Part shown: positions 7,540-15,150 of the stretch, piece by piece | Layout of the letters: each line of letters starts with the position of its first letter | Position numbering within the stretch: the stretch's first letter is position 1 | Assembly: GCA_020161355.1 (NCBI GenBank) | Contig: JAIUOF010000001.1 | Coordinates: 930,001-994,000, forward strand | DNA from: Bacteroidota bacterium | Lineage (GTDB): Bacteria > Bacteroidota > Bacteroidia > Cytophagales > Spirosomataceae | Length of the DNA: 64,000 nucleotides | Reading direction: 5' to 3' | Position numbers and translations under genes: made by a program | Notes under the pieces: generated by a model | Seen by the model: the letters and a program-made list of their open reading frames with translations, nothing else | Told to the model about the DNA's origin: nothing | The model's database searches: none

Positions 7540-7913
7540 TTGATATAGATGAGGTAATTCAAATTCAGGAAATTCTGATTGAAAAATTCGGTGGCATTAA
7601 AGGTGTCAGGGATTTAGATTTGCTGGAATCTGCGATATCAAGGCCATTTCAAACTTTTGATAATATTGATTTGTACAATAGTCCGATTGAAAAAGCTGCC
7701 GCAATTATTGAAAGTATTTTAATCAATCACCCTTTTATTGATGGAAATAAAAGAATTGGATATGTATTGATGAGACTAATACTTTTGAATAGTCATTTAG
7801 ATATAGAGGCAAATGAAAATGATAAATATGAGTTTGTAATTTCAATCGCCAAAGGAGAAAGGAAATATTTGGATATTAAAAACTGGATATTACAAAAATC
7901 TTTCAAAACCTAA
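7536..7913 (+). CDS. doc: Doc-type Fic toxin
   Basis: The protein is 125 residues. The Fic motif H-P-F-I-D-G-N-K-R is complete at 65-73, with the catalytic His65 and the phosphate-binding G-N-K-R. Length and the N-terminal E-I-L-I-E-K-F-G-G-I-K-G-V-R-D pattern match death-on-curing proteins, which phosphorylate EF-Tu and stop translation. The lysine in the motif fits Doc, which works as a kinase, rather than AMP-adding Fic proteins. It is translationally coupled to the small gene before it and meets the next gene tail to tail. Confidence 0.88.
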   Translation: MIDIDEVIQIQEILIEKFGGIKGVRDLDLLESAISRPFQTFDNIDLYNSPIEKAAAIIESILINHPFIDGNKRIGYVLMRLILLNSHLDIEANENDKYEFVISIAKGERKYLDIKNWILQKSFKT

Positions 7914-7923
7914 TTTTCACAAT

Positions 7924-8697
7924 TCAAAACCTAATTTTTCCAAAAACAGGTAAGTGATCAGAGTACTGATTGGCAAATACTTTTATTTCGTCCACTTTCC
8001 ATGGATGTTTTTTTGATAGAAAAATATAATCAATTCTGCTATCCGGGCTATCTGCGGGAAAAGTGTTCTGTGGTTTCTGAAATTGGGTTGCCGCATCAAT
8101 AAAAAAGCCGGTGATATATTGATATTCAGGAGAGTCCGGTTTAAAATTAAAATCACCGGCAAGAATCATAGGATTGTCATTTTTCAAATAATACGCTATA
8201 ATGGCCTCAAGCTGGGCCATTCGATTTTCGGAAAATTGATGGCAAAGGTGAGTACCTAGCATTATGACCGACTTTTTCCCGAAATTCTGCTCAGTAGCTA
8301 TCATCGACCGCACTTCTCCCCCTTTTGGATTTGGTAGTTTTTGTCTGAAAACCACATTGGGTTGTTTTAAAAGCAAAGCTTCTCCATATCCGCCTCCACT
8401 AAAATCTATGGCTTTTGAAAAATAAGATATTCTTTGTGTCAATTTGGCCAATTCGGCGGCATTGTCCACTTTTTTCCCGAAAACGCCTGCCGATCGGTCG
8501 GTCATACTATCTACTTCCTGCAAAAACACCACATCGGGATGGGTCTCTTTGATTAATGCTGAAATATCACTTACGTTACTTTGTCCTTTTCTATATGGAT
8601 TTTCATTATGGTAAATATTGTAAGTCAGAACCTTGATAGCTGGTTTTGAGCAGGAAACCAGACAAAAAAACAGAAATATTGACAATAAAACTCTCAT
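7924..8697 (-). CDS. Endonuclease/exonuclease/phosphatase-family lipoprotein
   Basis: The protein is 257 residues with a lipobox L-V-S-C (Cys 16). Family motifs follow in order: L-T-Y-N-I near 24-28, F-L-Q-E-V-D near 58-63 (metal-binding Glu), G-T-H-L-C-H in the middle, L-A-G-D-F-N-F, and near the C-terminus S-D-H-L-P-V with the catalytic histidine. These enzymes cut phosphodiester or phosphomonoester bonds in nucleic acids, inositol phosphates or sphingomyelin; substrate here is open. The lipid anchor places it at the cell surface or periplasm. Confidence 0.82.
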   Translation of the reverse strand: MRVLLSIFLFFCLVSCSKPAIKVLTYNIYHNENPYRKGQSNVSDISALIKETHPDVVFLQEVDSMTDRSAGVFGKKVDNAAELAKLTQRISYFSKAIDFSGGGYGEALLLKQPNVVFRQKLPNPKGGEVRSMIATEQNFGKKSVIMLGTHLCHQFSENRMAQLEAIIAYYLKNDNPMILAGDFNFKPDSPEYQYITGFFIDAATQFQKPQNTFPADSPDSRIDYIFLSKKHPWKVDEIKVFANQYSDHLPVFGKIRF

Positions 8698-8779
8698 TTC
8701 AAAACAGTGGTAAACAAGTCAGAAAAATTTTCAATTCTAAAAAAATTAACAGCTAAATTTACGATAAATATATCCTTCA

Positions 8780-9400
8780 ATGAAAAAAATCTTATTTCTG
8801 ATTTTTCCACTATTTATTTTCAAATCAAATGGACAATCGATTTCATTTTTGCCCTCCAATACCAACAGCAGCAACTTAAATTTCACGAGAATGATAGGTT
8901 ATGATGTAAGTTACCGTCAAAAATTGTTTAAGAAAAACTATATGGGAATAAGTATTTCCCAGAGTTTCAGAAATAATTTTTATAACTACGTTTATACTTC
9001 ACAAGCCACTAATAAAGCATATTTTTTGACTACCAATCCCAATAACAGGATGAATAGCATTGCATTCCAATTTGAACATAAGTTTTCAAAAGATAGTACA
9101 AGTGCGTTTTTTATAGGATTATCAGGATCAATCAATAATTTTAAAAGGAATGAACTAATACAATCAGTTGAATTAAAAAAGAATCAGTTTTCTTTTTTTA
9201 AATTTATTGAGAAGAAAAATCTTTTGCCGGGTATTGGTTTAAATTTTAACGCACAGCAAAAAATTGGAAATAGACTTTGGATATTTTTACAATACAGCCC
9301 TTCAATGGTCTTTTATTCGAAAAATTCTTTGGATAAAATTAATGATCCGAAACTTATATTATTTCATACTTTGGGTATCGGATTAAACTACCGAAAATGA
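8780..9400 (+). CDS. Secreted outer-membrane-like protein, paralogue A
   Basis: The protein is 206 residues with a signal peptide ending K-S-N-G-Q near 19. The body alternates polar and aromatic residues in strand-sized pieces and ends in N-Y-R-K, consistent with a small beta-barrel. It shares its plan with the next gene: both have I-G-I/Y-D..S-Y, M-G-I-S-I-S-Q-S-F, M-N/V-N-S, L-W-I-F and G-I-G-L/I-N-Y. I recognise no named family. Its stop overlaps the ATG of the next gene. Confidence 0.6.
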   Translation: MKKILFLIFPLFIFKSNGQSISFLPSNTNSSNLNFTRMIGYDVSYRQKLFKKNYMGISISQSFRNNFYNYVYTSQATNKAYFLTTNPNNRMNSIAFQFEHKFSKDSTSAFFIGLSGSINNFKRNELIQSVELKKNQFSFFKFIEKKNLLPGIGLNFNAQQKIGNRLWIFLQYSPSMVFYSKNSLDKINDPKLILFHTLGIGLNYRK

Positions 9401-10050
9401 AACAGATTGAGAAAAATAAAATTATGTTATTTTTCATGCTATCAATTGGAATAAGTTTTCCGATTAGGAGTAGTGCACAGTCCTTTTTAATAAACCCCGC
9501 ATTTTCTAAAACCGATTATAGGCACTTCAAAAATCTTTCAGGATATGAAATATCTTATTTTCATCCGGTAAACAAAAGATCTCAAATCGGTATTTCTTTT
9601 AGCCAAAGCTTCTTTCAAAAACCGTTTTCCTATCTTTATTGGTCTTTAAATGATGGCCATGCATATGACAGAACAGTTCAACCCAAAAATATGGTTAATA
9701 GCCTTTCATTGGCTTTTGAAGCGGATTTACTCCAAAAAAAGAATACATCGCTTTTCTTAGGCCCAATGATTTCATTAAATAATTTGGAAAGAAAGGAAAC
9801 GATAATCGATATTTTAAAAGAAAAAAATACGATTAATGCTTATACACTCAAGGAAACAAAGATCAATAAAATGGGTGTAGGACTTAAATTTTCATTTCAG
9901 CAAAGGTTATACAAACATCTCTGGATTTTCGGGAAAGTGGATCCCTCGGTTATTTTCTACCGAAAACCCAATCTAGTAGGCACTTCCGACCCATCCATTA
10001 TTTCGGTTACCAATTATGGCATAGGCATAAATTATAATATCAAAAAATAG
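9397..10050 (+). CDS. Secreted outer-membrane-like protein, paralogue B
   Basis: The protein is 217 residues with a signal peptide ending S-S-A-Q near 28; it could also start at the Met coded at 9424. It is a diverged tandem copy of the preceding protein, with matching blocks G-Y-E-I-S-Y, Q-I-G-I-S-F-S-Q-S-F, K-N-M-V-N-S and L-W-I-F-G-K, and it also ends in a strand-like tail. The 4-base ATGA overlap indicates coupled translation, so the two proteins may act together. Function is unknown. Confidence 0.6.
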   Translation: MKQIEKNKIMLFFMLSIGISFPIRSSAQSFLINPAFSKTDYRHFKNLSGYEISYFHPVNKRSQIGISFSQSFFQKPFSYLYWSLNDGHAYDRTVQPKNMVNSLSLAFEADLLQKKNTSLFLGPMISLNNLERKETIIDILKEKNTINAYTLKETKINKMGVGLKFSFQQRLYKHLWIFGKVDPSVIFYRKPNLVGTSDPSIISVTNYGIGINYNIKK

Positions 10051-10053
10051 AAT

Positions 10054-10296
10054 ATGGAAAAGTTTGAGTACAAAATTCTGAATATCAGTCGTCAGCACTT
10101 AAAAAGAGAGACTTTCCAGGAAGAGCTAATCTCCAAACTTAATGAGCTCGGGGAGCTGGGTTGGGATTAATCACCATTGAAGGGCTCACAGAGGCATCAT
10201 TGTTGATGCAAGCAGGTCATACTGATGAAATCTTGTTTATTCTGAAAAGGAAGAAAAGATCCTGAGAGAAAAGTTTTCAGTTTTTCACTTCTTTGA
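10054..10296 (+). pseudogene. Frame-disrupted DUF4177-like gene
   Basis: The ATG at 10054 opens M-E-K-F-E-Y-K-I-L, continues to L-N-E-L-G-E-L-G-W, and then meets TAA at 10168. One missing base in the GGGATTA at 10163-10169 would restore G-W-E-L-I-T-I-E-G. An extra T near 10200 returns the reading to the first frame, giving H-T-D-E-I-L-F-I-L-K-R-K-K. This order (E-Y-K, G-W-E-L, I-L-F-I-L-K-R) is the DUF4177 pattern. The two changes compensate each other. The frame runs on to 10296, into the 3' end of nuoB. It is either a recent pseudogene or an assembly error at two small runs. Confidence 0.6.
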
Positions 10297-10786
10297 ACTT
10301 CTGATTTTTGATTTTTTCCTGAAGTTTGATAATTCCGCCTAACAAGGCTTCCGGGCGGGGTGGACAGCCGGGCACATATACATCTACAGGGATAATACGG
10401 TCAACTCCTTTTACCACATGATAGCCGTGTTCCCAGTAAGGACCACCGCAATTGGAACAGCTCCCCATTGATATCACATATTTGGGGTCGGCCATTTGTT
10501 CATAAAGTCTTTTTACCCTGTCAGCCATTTTGAAAGTTACTGTACCCGATATAATCATGAGGTCAGATTGACGGGGAGAGTTTCTTGGGAAAATCCCAAA
10601 CCGTTCCAGGTCATAATTAGAGGCAAAAGTGGCCATCATTTCGATGGCACAACAGGCCAAACCAAACCCCATGGGCCAGAGACTGTTGGCTCTGGCCCAG
10701 TTGGTTAGTTCATCCAGTGAGGTCAAAATTACTTCCCCTTCACCGGTTTTTATTCTTTCGTGAGCTTCGAGTGTTTGTAAATCCAT
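10277..10786 (-). CDS. nuoB: NADH-quinone oxidoreductase subunit B
   Basis: The protein is 169 residues. It has the ligands of the N2 iron-sulfur cluster: the tandem Cys45-Cys46 in L-A-C-C-A-I-E-M, Cys110 in G-S-C-S-N-C-G-G, and Cys141 in V-P-G-C-P-P-R-P. NuoB sits at the end of the electron chain in the peripheral arm of complex I, next to the quinone site. Its start overlaps the stop of nuoA by one base. The rest of the nuo operon does not follow: the next DNA is a broken plus-strand gene, so nuoCD and the others must be elsewhere. Confidence 0.96.
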   Translation of the reverse strand: MDLQTLEAHERIKTGEGEVILTSLDELTNWARANSLWPMGFGLACCAIEMMATFASNYDLERFGIFPRNSPRQSDLMIISGTVTFKMADRVKRLYEQMADPKYVISMGSCSNCGGPYWEHGYHVVKGVDRIIPVDVYVPGCPPRPEALLGGIIKLQEKIKNQKFKEVKN

Positions 10787-11247
10787 CAGTACTTTTCATT
10801 TAGTTTTCGGTACATTTCCTCACTCACCGGCGATTTAAATCTCAACTCTTTTTGTTGGGGTGTAATCCAATCCAGATGACCTTTTTTCCAGGCATACATT
10901 AAACCCAGAGCCAAAATCAAAACAAAAATCAACATTTCTACTCCGGCATATACAGCCCAAAGGCCGTTGGTTTCTTCAATGAGCCGGGCATCACCAAAAA
11001 CCGTAGCCCAGGGAAAAAGTAAAACCAGCTCTACTTCGAAAAGCAGAAATACCAGTGCTACGATATAAAACCGTATGTTAAATGAGACATGAGCCGTACC
11101 TTCGGTTTCTTCACCTGATTCATAAACTGCGTTTTTCTCGGGGTTAGGCCTTGAGGGTCGCAACAACCACGACACACCTAAAACGAGCACTACCAATAAT
11201 AGTGCAGCCAGAAAAAACAGTAAAACAAACCCAAACTGTGAAATCAT
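10786..11247 (-). CDS. nuoA: NADH-quinone oxidoreductase subunit A
   Basis: The protein is 153 residues with three membrane helices (about 5-28, 57-78 and 90-113) and the NuoA signature around [12 protein letters not shown] (loop 1), followed by F-N-I-R-F-Y and F-L-L-F-E-V-E. It is a core membrane subunit of complex I near the quinone channel. It is coupled to nuoB. The start lies 20 bases after the xylulokinase gene, with a promoter box over that stop codon. Confidence 0.95.
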   Translation of the reverse strand: MISQFGFVLLFFLAALLLVVLVLGVSWLLRPSRPNPEKNAVYESGEETEGTAHVSFNIRFYIVALVFLLFEVELVLLFPWATVFGDARLIEETNGLWAVYAGVEMLIFVLILALGLMYAWKKGHLDWITPQQKELRFKSPVSEEMYRKLNEKY

Positions 11248-11262
11248 GTAACCGATTTTTTA

Positions 11263-11270
11263 CAAAATTA
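11263..11270 (-). promoter_or_regulatory. Promoter -7 box (TAATTTTG) for nuoAB
   Basis: Exact TAnnTTTG on the minus strand, overlapping the xylB stop codon and 15 bases before the nuoA start. It suggests nuoAB has its own promoter with a very short leader. Confidence 0.35.
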
Positions 11271-12746
11271 AAGTATTAATGCCTGTTCCCATAATTTATA
11301 GGCATTTTCATATTTGTCTTTTTCAGTACTTACAGGCTCGATGGTTTTCAGAATAGTCAGACCGCTCATGGCTTCTTTGATGTTTGAATAAACTTTGGCA
11401 CCTACTCCGGCACCCAAAGCGGCACCTTTGGCACCATGTGTATCGTACATCTCGACAGGCACCTGGGTGGTATTCACCAATGTTTGGGTAAAGACATCAC
11501 TTAAAAACATATTGGCTTGTCCTGCTCTGATTACGTTAGGTACCACCCCTAAGCTTAGCATAATATCGAAGCCATATTTAAATGAAAAAACGATACCTTC
11601 CTGGGCTGCCCTGAAAATATGAGCTTGTTTGTGCGTATTAAAATCCAATCCAAGCATTTGAGCCCCCACCAGTTTGTTTTGAAGCATTCGCTCAGCCCCG
11701 TTTCCAAAAGGCATCACGATGAGACCATCAGAACCTACTGAAATCTTGCGGGCTTCTTCGTTCATTTCTTGATAAGATTTACCACCGGCAACCTGTTCTT
11801 TGATCCAGCGATTCAAAATACCGGTTCCGTTGATACAAAGCAAAATTCCTATTCTCGAAAGGTTATTTTCGCCATGATTTACATGAGCAAAAGAATTGAT
11901 TCTCGATAAGGGATCATAGCTGATTTTATCACTCACAGCATACACTACACCCGAAGTACCTGCAGTGGCGGCAATCTCACCCGGATTTACCACATTCAAT
12001 GAAAAAGCATTATTGGGCTGGTCTCCGGCTTTATAGGCCACTACCGCCGAGGTACTTAAGCCAAGGCTTTCAGCCACATCAGCCCTGATATTCCCGTGAG
12101 AAGCAAAAACCGGAAGAATGGCAGGGATAATATCTTTAGTAAATCCAAAAGCTTTCAAAACGTCCTCGGAAAGCTGGTTTTTAGGAAAATCCCAGAAAAT
12201 CCCTTCGGAAAGACCGGAAGCTGTGGTGGTAATTTCACCTGTAAGTTTCATAGCCAGAAAATCGCCCGGCAACATAATCTTGTCACATTTTTCGAAAATC
12301 TCCGGCTCATTTTCTTTCACCCATGCCAATTTGGCAGCGGTAAAGTTGCCGGGAGAGTTAAGCAATGAGCCCAGGGCTTTTTCTTTGCCGATGGCCTCAA
12401 ATGCACTTTCGCCGTATTTTATAGCCCTGCTGTCACACCAAATGATGGAATGTCGCAATACATTTTGATTTTTGTCGACCATTACCAGACCATGCATCTG
12501 GTAAGAAATACCGATAGCAGTAATTTTCTTTCCGTCAATTTTTGCCGCTGATATGGCTTTTTTGATTGCTTGCTGCGAATACTCCCACCAGGTTTGAGGA
12601 TCTTGCTCGGCCCAACCTTTCTGATGAGCGATAATTTCTGCTTCAGTTTCAGGATATTGTGCCGAGCTTAATTCATGTCCTGTGGCACTTTCAACGATGG
12701 AGGCTTTTATAGACGAAGTTCCGAGGTCTATACCAAGTAAAAACAT
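11268..12746 (-). CDS. xylB: Xylulokinase (FGGY family)
   Basis: The protein is 492 residues. It has the ATP-binding phosphate-1 loop D-L-G-T-S-S-I-K at 7-14, the substrate-side stretch Y-Q-M-H-G-L near 86-91 and W-C-D-S-R, and in the second half G-T-S-G-V and the FGGY C-terminal fold. M-H-G-L-V before W-C-D-x-R is typical of xylulokinase as opposed to glycerol kinase. It phosphorylates D-xylulose to feed the pentose phosphate pathway. No xylose isomerase or sugar transporter lies beside it, so it appears as an isolated gene; other pentulose substrates are possible. Confidence 0.88.
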   Translation of the reverse strand: MFLLGIDLGTSSIKASIVESATGHELSSAQYPETEAEIIAHQKGWAEQDPQTWWEYSQQAIKKAISAAKIDGKKITAIGISYQMHGLVMVDKNQNVLRHSIIWCDSRAIKYGESAFEAIGKEKALGSLLNSPGNFTAAKLAWVKENEPEIFEKCDKIMLPGDFLAMKLTGEITTTASGLSEGIFWDFPKNQLSEDVLKAFGFTKDIIPAILPVFASHGNIRADVAESLGLSTSAVVAYKAGDQPNNAFSLNVVNPGEIAATAGTSGVVYAVSDKISYDPLSRINSFAHVNHGENNLSRIGILLCINGTGILNRWIKEQVAGGKSYQEMNEEARKISVGSDGLIVMPFGNGAERMLQNKLVGAQMLGLDFNTHKQAHIFRAAQEGIVFSFKYGFDIMLSLGVVPNVIRAGQANMFLSDVFTQTLVNTTQVPVEMYDTHGAKGAALGAGVGAKVYSNIKEAMSGLTILKTIEPVSTEKDKYENAYKLWEQALIL

Positions 12747-12802
12747 TATTTTTTATATTTTATGAATAAATGAAAAGGTAAAAGCAAATTAAGTACGTAA
12801 AA

Positions 12803-13945
12803 TCAATCCGGAAAACCACTTTTGTCAATTCCCGGAATGATTTTTAATGCATTTTTATAATAAATCTTCTTTAAAACATTATCAGCTAAGCCAATCCCAT
12901 ACATAGGCCAGAAAGCATGATATTTTTTATGGTATTGGAAATATTCGTCCTGCGTTTCCAGAACTCGGAAATACGTGGCATACTCAGAGGGCACCCAGGA
13001 ATCTTTTCCAAATAAAATTCTATCCTGCCATTTGGTAAAAAACTTATTGGCGGTATGAGGCTGCCTGCCAATTTCGGCTATCACTGCCCCTATTTCTACA
13101 TACATATTGGGCATTGCAGTAAGTAAACTATCCAATTTGCCTAGATTGTTGGGGTACCAGCCCATATGAGCCGAAATAAAAATAGTTTTGGGATGTTTTT
13201 TGATAATATTATGCTGTTGCTCAATAATTTGCTCAAAGCTATAATCTCCTTTTTCTACATCTCTTTTTCTTCCGGGGTGAGTTTTTAATTCAAGCCAACG
13301 CTCATTAAACTGGTTGATAGGTTGCCAGAAAGAGGCAGGATCGCCTGAATGTATCAAAACAGGAATACCCAGCTCACCTGCTTTTTTCCAAACCGCATCG
13401 ATTCTGGGGTCATCAATTTTTACCAGACTCCCATCTGTATTTTTTACACTAAAACCCAGATTCTTGTAGATTTTCAAACCTTTTGCCCCTCTTATTTTTA
13501 CATCTTCTTCTAATATTCTTGCTGCTTTTTCCGACCAGCCGGGTTCATTGATGGTATTGAAATCGACATTTGTAAAAATTACAAATCTACCTGGGTACAA
13601 TTCAGCATTTTTAATGTTGTCAACTAAAGATTGTGTCGATTTTTTCTCATCGCTGGTCCAGCCTCTGCCACTCAGATTTACCATGATTTTCATATTGAGG
13701 GCATCCATATCGGGCAATAACTTATCGGTATTTTCTCTGGACTCACCCATAGCAAACTGGTGATTATGAACATCGATAAAGGGGAATTTGGAACGTACTT
13801 TAGGGTTATTTTCGACCACCAGAGTTGACTTGGGATCATACTCTTCGAAAGTAAGCTGACCTTTATTGTCTCCGATGGTTATTTGCTGGGCAAAACACAT
13901 ATTTCCGAGAATAATGCCCGGTAACAAGAATCGAAATCTTTTCAT
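12803..13945 (-). CDS. Secreted amidohydrolase (TIM-barrel, amidohydrolase_2 type)
   Basis: The protein is 380 residues with a signal peptide to about 19 (M-C-F-A-Q). The metal site reads D-V-H-N-H near 58-62, L-I-H-S-G-D-P in the middle, S-A-H-M-G-W and F-G-K-D-S-W towards the end, matching the amidohydrolase_2 family (decarboxylases and lactone or amide hydrolases). The exact reaction cannot be inferred; export to the periplasm is unusual for the decarboxylase branch. It lies 57 bases before xylB on the same strand and may be co-transcribed with it. Confidence 0.78.
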   Translation of the reverse strand: MKRFRFLLPGIILGNMCFAQQITIGDNKGQLTFEEYDPKSTLVVENNPKVRSKFPFIDVHNHQFAMGESRENTDKLLPDMDALNMKIMVNLSGRGWTSDEKKSTQSLVDNIKNAELYPGRFVIFTNVDFNTINEPGWSEKAARILEEDVKIRGAKGLKIYKNLGFSVKNTDGSLVKIDDPRIDAVWKKAGELGIPVLIHSGDPASFWQPINQFNERWLELKTHPGRKRDVEKGDYSFEQIIEQQHNIIKKHPKTIFISAHMGWYPNNLGKLDSLLTAMPNMYVEIGAVIAEIGRQPHTANKFFTKWQDRILFGKDSWVPSEYATYFRVLETQDEYFQYHKKYHAFWPMYGIGLADNVLKKIYYKNALKIIPGIDKSGFPD

Positions 13946-14039
13946 AATTGAGAATGGCCGAAATTTTTGTAAAGATAGTGAAATAGGTTTTTAGGTGGAA
14001 TAAAATTATGTGGTAATTATGGATTTGACAATTAACCAT

Positions 14040-14064
14040 AAAAAAAGAGGCATAAAGCCTCTTC
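14040..14064 (-). terminator. Terminator of the KorAB operon
   Basis: On the minus strand AAGAGGC and GCCTCTT form a 7-bp stem around a short loop, followed by a run of T. It lies about 20 bases after the korB stop. Confidence 0.8.
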
Positions 14065-14083
14065 ATTTCCTATAAAATCAATT

Positions 14084-15130
14084 TTATCTCAAACTTTGAT
14101 TTAATTTCTCCAGTACGTCCACGCCCGGACATAATTCTGCTTCAGTAAGGGTATTCAATGGTTTTTCGGTAGTATTGATCAATTCATTGAGCTCAACAGA
14201 ATCATTGTCAATATATAAAAGACCCGTCAATATTTCATTTTTATCGTGGGCAATCTGTAAGGCACTTATGATGGAAAGCTTATCTTTGGGATCCCAGTTC
14301 TGGTTAAGTTTGTTTAATTTCAGAAATGTTCCGTCGTGCAATTCGACCAGATCTTCACCCTCGTATTCCAGCGTAATCTCTTCTTTAACCGGGACAAAAT
14401 CAATACTTGAAAGGGCCTCATTATGCTCTCTTACATAATCATAGGACTTGGTTGAGCCTGCATTATTGTTAAAAGTAACGCAAGGCGACATCACATTGAT
14501 AAACGAAAAACCTTTATGATTGATAGCGGCTTTAATCAGTGGAACCAACTGCGTTTTGTCGCCACTAAAACTCTGTGCCACATAGGTAGCCCCCAACTGT
14601 ATTGCCAACGCACACATGTCAATACCCTCAAAAGTATTGGGAATCCCACCTTTTGAAATAGAACCATGGTCGGCAGTGGCAGAGTCCTGGCCTTTAGTGA
14701 GCCCATAGCAGCCATTGTTCATCACGATATAGGTCATGTTGAGGTTTCTTCTAACAGCATGAGCAAACTGCCCGAAGCCAATAGAGGCGGAGTCGCCATC
14801 GCCCGAAACACCTAAATAAATGAGGTCACGGTTGGCCAGATTGGCACCCGTAGCCACTGAAGGCATACGTCCATGCACCGAGTTAAATCCATGAGAGTTA
14901 TTCAGGAAATAGGCAGGTGTTTTGGAGGAACAACCAATTCCGGACAGTTTTGCAACTTTATGAGGTTCGATGGCCATTTCGTAACATGCATCCACAATGG
15001 CTGCCGAAATGGAGTCGTGTCCACAACCCGCACAAAGGGTTGACAATGAACCTTCATAATATTGTCTGGAATATCCCAGTTTGTTTTTGGGAGAACGGGG
15101 ATGGATAAACTTGGGTTTTATATATGACAT
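14084..15130 (-). CDS. korB: 2-oxoacid:ferredoxin oxidoreductase, beta subunit
   Basis: The protein is 348 residues. The thiamine diphosphate site is G-D-G-D-S-A-S-I-G at 110-118 with N-N-G-C-Y-G-L-T-K-G-Q downstream. Cys33 and Cys36 (C-A-G-C-G-H), Cys67 and Cys217 match the four ligands of the single 4Fe-4S cluster in this subunit class. Together with KorA it decarboxylates a 2-oxoacid (2-oxoglutarate is most likely) to the acyl-CoA and reduces ferredoxin. The gene is 20 bases after korA and ends the operon. Confidence 0.92.
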   Translation of the reverse strand: MSYIKPKFIHPRSPKNKLGYSRQYYEGSLSTLCAGCGHDSISAAIVDACYEMAIEPHKVAKLSGIGCSSKTPAYFLNNSHGFNSVHGRMPSVATGANLANRDLIYLGVSGDGDSASIGFGQFAHAVRRNLNMTYIVMNNGCYGLTKGQDSATADHGSISKGGIPNTFEGIDMCALAIQLGATYVAQSFSGDKTQLVPLIKAAINHKGFSFINVMSPCVTFNNNAGSTKSYDYVREHNEALSSIDFVPVKEEITLEYEGEDLVELHDGTFLKLNKLNQNWDPKDKLSIISALQIAHDKNEILTGLLYIDNDSVELNELINTTEKPLNTLTEAELCPGVDVLEKLNQSLR

Positions 15131-15150
15131 TTCAATCTGAATTCAAAAAA

